64,000 nucleotides of DNA from Sinorhizobium sp. B11. Lineage in GTDB: Bacteria; Pseudomonadota; Alphaproteobacteria; Rhizobiales; Rhizobiaceae. The position numbers were made by a program, and so were the translations under genes. The stretch lies in the NCBI GenBank assembly GCA_039725955.1, contig CP091034.1, positions 2,480,001 through 2,544,000 on the forward strand, written 5' to 3'. Each line of letters opens with the position of its first letter. The stretch's first letter is position 1. The notes below the pieces were generated by a model. That model worked only from the letters and a program-made list of their open reading frames with translations. It had not been told where the DNA came from and did no database searches. Of the stretch, positions 61,902 through 64,000 are shown in pieces.

Positions 61902-63251
61902 ATGAAGAAGCTACCCGGCGCCGTTCTTGCACTTGCGATCGCCGCCCATGGCGCCGGGGCACGCGCAGACGATGCGGCACCGCCCTCCTACGCGGATACG
62001 ACACTGACCGGCGACTGGCACGGCTACCGCAACTGGCTGCGCGACCAGGGCGTCACCTTCACGATGTCCCAGACCAGTGACGTGCTCGGCAATGTCTCCG
62101 GCGGCCTGAAACGCGGGACGGCCTATGACGGTGTCTTCCAGCTTCAGGGCGATTTCGACATGGACCGGCTGGTCGGCTGGACCGGCGGCGCCATCCATAT
62201 TTCCGGCTATGCGATCCAGGGCCAGGGCCTGTCCGGCAAGGATATCGGCAATCTCCTGACGGTCACCTCGGTGGAAGCCGATCCCGGCTTCAGGCTTGGG
62301 GAATTCTATCTCTCGCAGAGCCTCATGGACGACAAGGTGACGGTCAAGCTCGGGCAGATCCTTGCGGACCAGAATTTCGCGATCAGCAATACGGCGAGCC
62401 TTTTCGTCAACTCCACCTTCGGATGGCCGGGCATCTTTGCCGCCGATCTTCCCGGAGGCGGACCGGCCTATCCCTTCGCCGTTCCCGGCGCGCAGATCAT
62501 CGTCAAGCCTGACGATGCCTGGACGCTGCAGGCCGCCGTCTTCAATGGCAGCCCGACCGGGTCCGACCCAGACGGCAATGCCAATGGACTGGGATTTCCG
62601 CTGGGCGATGGCGTCCTGGCGATCGCCGAGGCAGGTTATGCCTATATGCCCGCAAAGGGCGGGACCGGCCTGCCCGGCACCTACAAGATCGGCGCCTGGT
62701 ACAATTCCGAAGAGTTCGACAGCCTGACCACGGCATCGAACGGCGTTTCGCTCGCCGATCCGCTCTCGAGCGGCAGCCCGCGCCGGCTCTCGGGCAATTT
62801 CGCGGTCTATGCCGTCGTCGACCAGACGCTCTGGCAGGAGCCGGGTAGTTCGGACAACGGGCTCAACGGATTTTTCCGGATTGCCGTGGCGCCGCAGCAG
62901 GAGCGCAACAGCATGAACTGGTATTTCGATATGGGCCTTGCCTATAAGGGGCTTCTGCCGGGCCGCGACGACGATACCGCCGGGATCAGCTTTGCCTATG
63001 CCAGCATGAGCTCGGGCATGTCCGATCAGGTAAAGGCCGAAAATGCCTTCAACGGGACATCTCAGCCGGTGCCGAGTTCCGAAGCCGTCATCGAAGCTAC
63101 CTATCAGGCGGCCGTCACGCCATGGATGACGGCGCAGCCATTCTTCCAATATGTCATCCGTCCCGGCGGCAATGCAGCCGATCCCGACAAGCCGAATTCA
63201 CGGATCCAGAACGCGGCGATTTTCGGCCTCAGGGCCGTCGCGTCTTTCTGA
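61902..63251 (+). CDS. Carbohydrate porin, OprB family
   Basis: 449 aa. Signal peptide (residues 1-22, ending A-R-A). The first strand region begins T-G-D-W-H-G-Y-R-N-W-L-R-D-Q-G-V-T-F, typical of OprB; D-G-V-F-Q-L-Q-G-D-F and many G-F/Y/W-ending beta strands follow, with the terminal F of V-A-S-F. It forms an outer-membrane channel for sugars. No sugar-ABC genes are adjacent. Confidence 0.93.
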   Translation: MKKLPGAVLALAIAAHGAGARADDAAPPSYADTTLTGDWHGYRNWLRDQGVTFTMSQTSDVLGNVSGGLKRGTAYDGVFQLQGDFDMDRLVGWTGGAIHISGYAIQGQGLSGKDIGNLLTVTSVEADPGFRLGEFYLSQSLMDDKVTVKLGQILADQNFAISNTASLFVNSTFGWPGIFAADLPGGGPAYPFAVPGAQIIVKPDDAWTLQAAVFNGSPTGSDPDGNANGLGFPLGDGVLAIAEAGYAYMPAKGGTGLPGTYKIGAWYNSEEFDSLTTASNGVSLADPLSSGSPRRLSGNFAVYAVVDQTLWQEPGSSDNGLNGFFRIAVAPQQERNSMNWYFDMGLAYKGLLPGRDDDTAGISFAYASMSSGMSDQVKAENAFNGTSQPVPSSEAVIEATYQAAVTPWMTAQPFFQYVIRPGGNAADPDKPNSRIQNAAIFGLRAVASF

Positions 63252-63272
63252 GGACCTGTCTCGAAGAGCGTC

Positions 63273-63671
63273 TCAGTCGGGTTTGCCCGGCACCAGGTCG
63301 ATCCGTATGTGCCTGGTAGTGACGAAGCCGGCCACTCCGCAGCTTGAATCCCACTCAATGCGGAAATGCTCGTCCACCTTGGTGATCTCCATTCCGAAGA
63401 TGATGCCCGGTACCACATCGAAATCAGTACAATTGACCGCGCTTACGCCCTCAAGTGCAAAAGTGACGATCGCGTGTTTGTCGAGGACGAAGTAGCCTTT
63501 GGCATCCACTTCGTCGGTCATGTTCCAGGCGTGGATGCGCAGCAGCCCGGCTCCGTTACCGGAGAAGGTGATCTCAAGCAGATTGGCATCGTGGAAGCGA
63601 GGTACGCGCCCGAACCACTCGAGCAGCGGCTTGCCTCCGGGAATGTCGTGGAGGATGGACGTAGAGGGCAT
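63273..63671 (-). CDS. Imm50-like (immunity-type) protein
   Basis: 132 aa from the ATG at 63671 with GCGAG upstream. The segment W-F-G-R-V-P-R-F-H-D-A-N-L-L-E-I and alternating strands (L-R-I-H-A-W-N-M, I-V-T-F-A-L-E-G) resemble Immunity protein 50 family members. No toxin gene is beside it, so it is an orphan immunity-type gene or has another role. Assignment by eye. Confidence 0.6.
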   Translation of the reverse strand: MPSTSILHDIPGGKPLLEWFGRVPRFHDANLLEITFSGNGAGLLRIHAWNMTDEVDAKGYFVLDKHAIVTFALEGVSAVNCTDFDVVPGIIFGMEITKVDEHFRIEWDSSCGVAGFVTTRHIRIDLVPGKPD

Positions 63672-63848
63672 ATTTCTCGCGCGTAAGACTGAATGGTTGG
63701 GCTGCTTCAAAGGCCTCGAAGCTTTTGGGGGAGCGGCAATGTGAACTCCGAGAACCTGTCGGCAGTATAGCCGACGAGAGCTGCGTTATGCCACCGGCGC
63801 GGAATTGACGCTTCTCAAGGCCTCCGGCCCGAGTATCGGCAGGATGAA

Positions 63849-63873
63849 GCGGCGCCCGTTCACCGGGCGCCGC
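63849..63873. terminator. Strong GC hairpin terminator
   Basis: Perfect stem GCGGCGCCCG/CGGGCGCCGC with loop TTCAC, followed on the plus strand by CTTTCTTTC. It may also end the minus-strand gene whose stop is at 63896. Confidence 0.65.
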
Positions 63874-63895
63874 CTTTCTTTCATGCGAGCGGCTT

Positions 63896-64000
63896 TTACA
63901 CGAGCGGTCCGCGGCCGGTCGCAATCAGGTCCTCTTCCTCATCGCGCTGGTGCCCGCCGAATGCGGCGGCCGCAGCGGCGATGAAGGCGCCGACGAGCAG
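63896..64000 (-). CDS. 3' end of a gene entering from the right edge
   Basis: The frame reads to a TAA at 63896 and is open to the window edge. Its last ~34 residues are a hydrophobic segment L-L-V-G-A-F-I-A-A-A-A-A-A-F-G-G followed by a polar tail ending R-G-P-L-V. Too short to name; an inner-membrane or tail-anchored protein is likely. Confidence 0.5.
   Translation of the reverse strand: MLVGAFIAAAAAAFGGHQRDEEEDLIATGRGPLV

Overview
The window is high-GC DNA from an alphaproteobacterium, almost certainly a member of the Rhizobiaceae (Rhizobium sensu lato). Supporting signs are a close relative of the Mesorhizobium cyclic-nucleotide-gated K+ channel MlotiK1, a rhizobial-type BTLCP cysteine peptidase, CtrA-type TTAA-N7-TTAA boxes, and several families of rhizobial intergenic palindromes: RIME-like CCCCCTCATCCG elements, ATCCCTGTG hairpins and AAAGTGTGCAGCGG mosaics. 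No rRNA, tRNA or CRISPR was seen. The species cannot be fixed from the sequence alone.

Layout. 1-6 kb: tail of a serine beta-lactamase-like hydrolase, a small lipoprotein, a HAD phosphatase, a divergent SDR/LysR pair and a molybdopterin sulfite-oxidase-type enzyme. 6-17 kb: one minus-strand cluster encoding a 1769-aa modular protein (dimethylformamidase-like domain plus four DUF4082 and three cadherin-like modules), a CobW-type GTPase, a small protein, and a type I secretion ABC transporter with its HlyD adaptor. The giant protein is the obvious candidate substrate. 17-29 kb: acyltransferase, RibD-like reductase, two large membrane proteins of unknown function (583 and 1183 aa, the latter fused to a solute-binding-like half), HEAT and dienelactone-hydrolase genes, a 36-aa Cys-containing exported peptide, and an AT-rich stretch with a small inverted-repeat element. 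29-34 kb: KTSC gene pair, an orphan phage terminase pair, an HxlR/NmrA divergent pair, and a decayed second terminase 3' end.

34-45 kb: stress membrane protein, LysR/isochorismatase divergent pair, WYL regulator, DUF1330 protein, then a 619-aa repeat protein diverging from a BTLCP peptidase. Their shared promoter holds two full CtrA boxes, a perfect DnaA box and a GANTC site. 45-53 kb: ParD/RelE-type toxin-antitoxin module, YkgJ protein, small proteins, and two uncharacterised membrane-protein genes (COG4280-like and COG4705-like) beside an OmpR-family two-component system. A 16-bp inverted repeat, CTTACRAATCCGTAAG, occurs upstream of both parts of that locus, which suggests a small regulon. 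53-64 kb: arylsulfatase, CNG K+ channel, PAP2 phosphatase, Lrp regulator divergent from a gate-domain membrane protein, two small exported proteins, an isolated HUH endonuclease-like gene, an OprB porin, an immunity-like protein and the 3' end of a further gene.

The strongest candidates for under-described biology are the CtrA/DnaA promoter with its repeat protein, the CTTACRAATCCGTAAG regulon, the secretion cluster with its giant substrate, and the 1183-aa membrane/solute-binding fusion.
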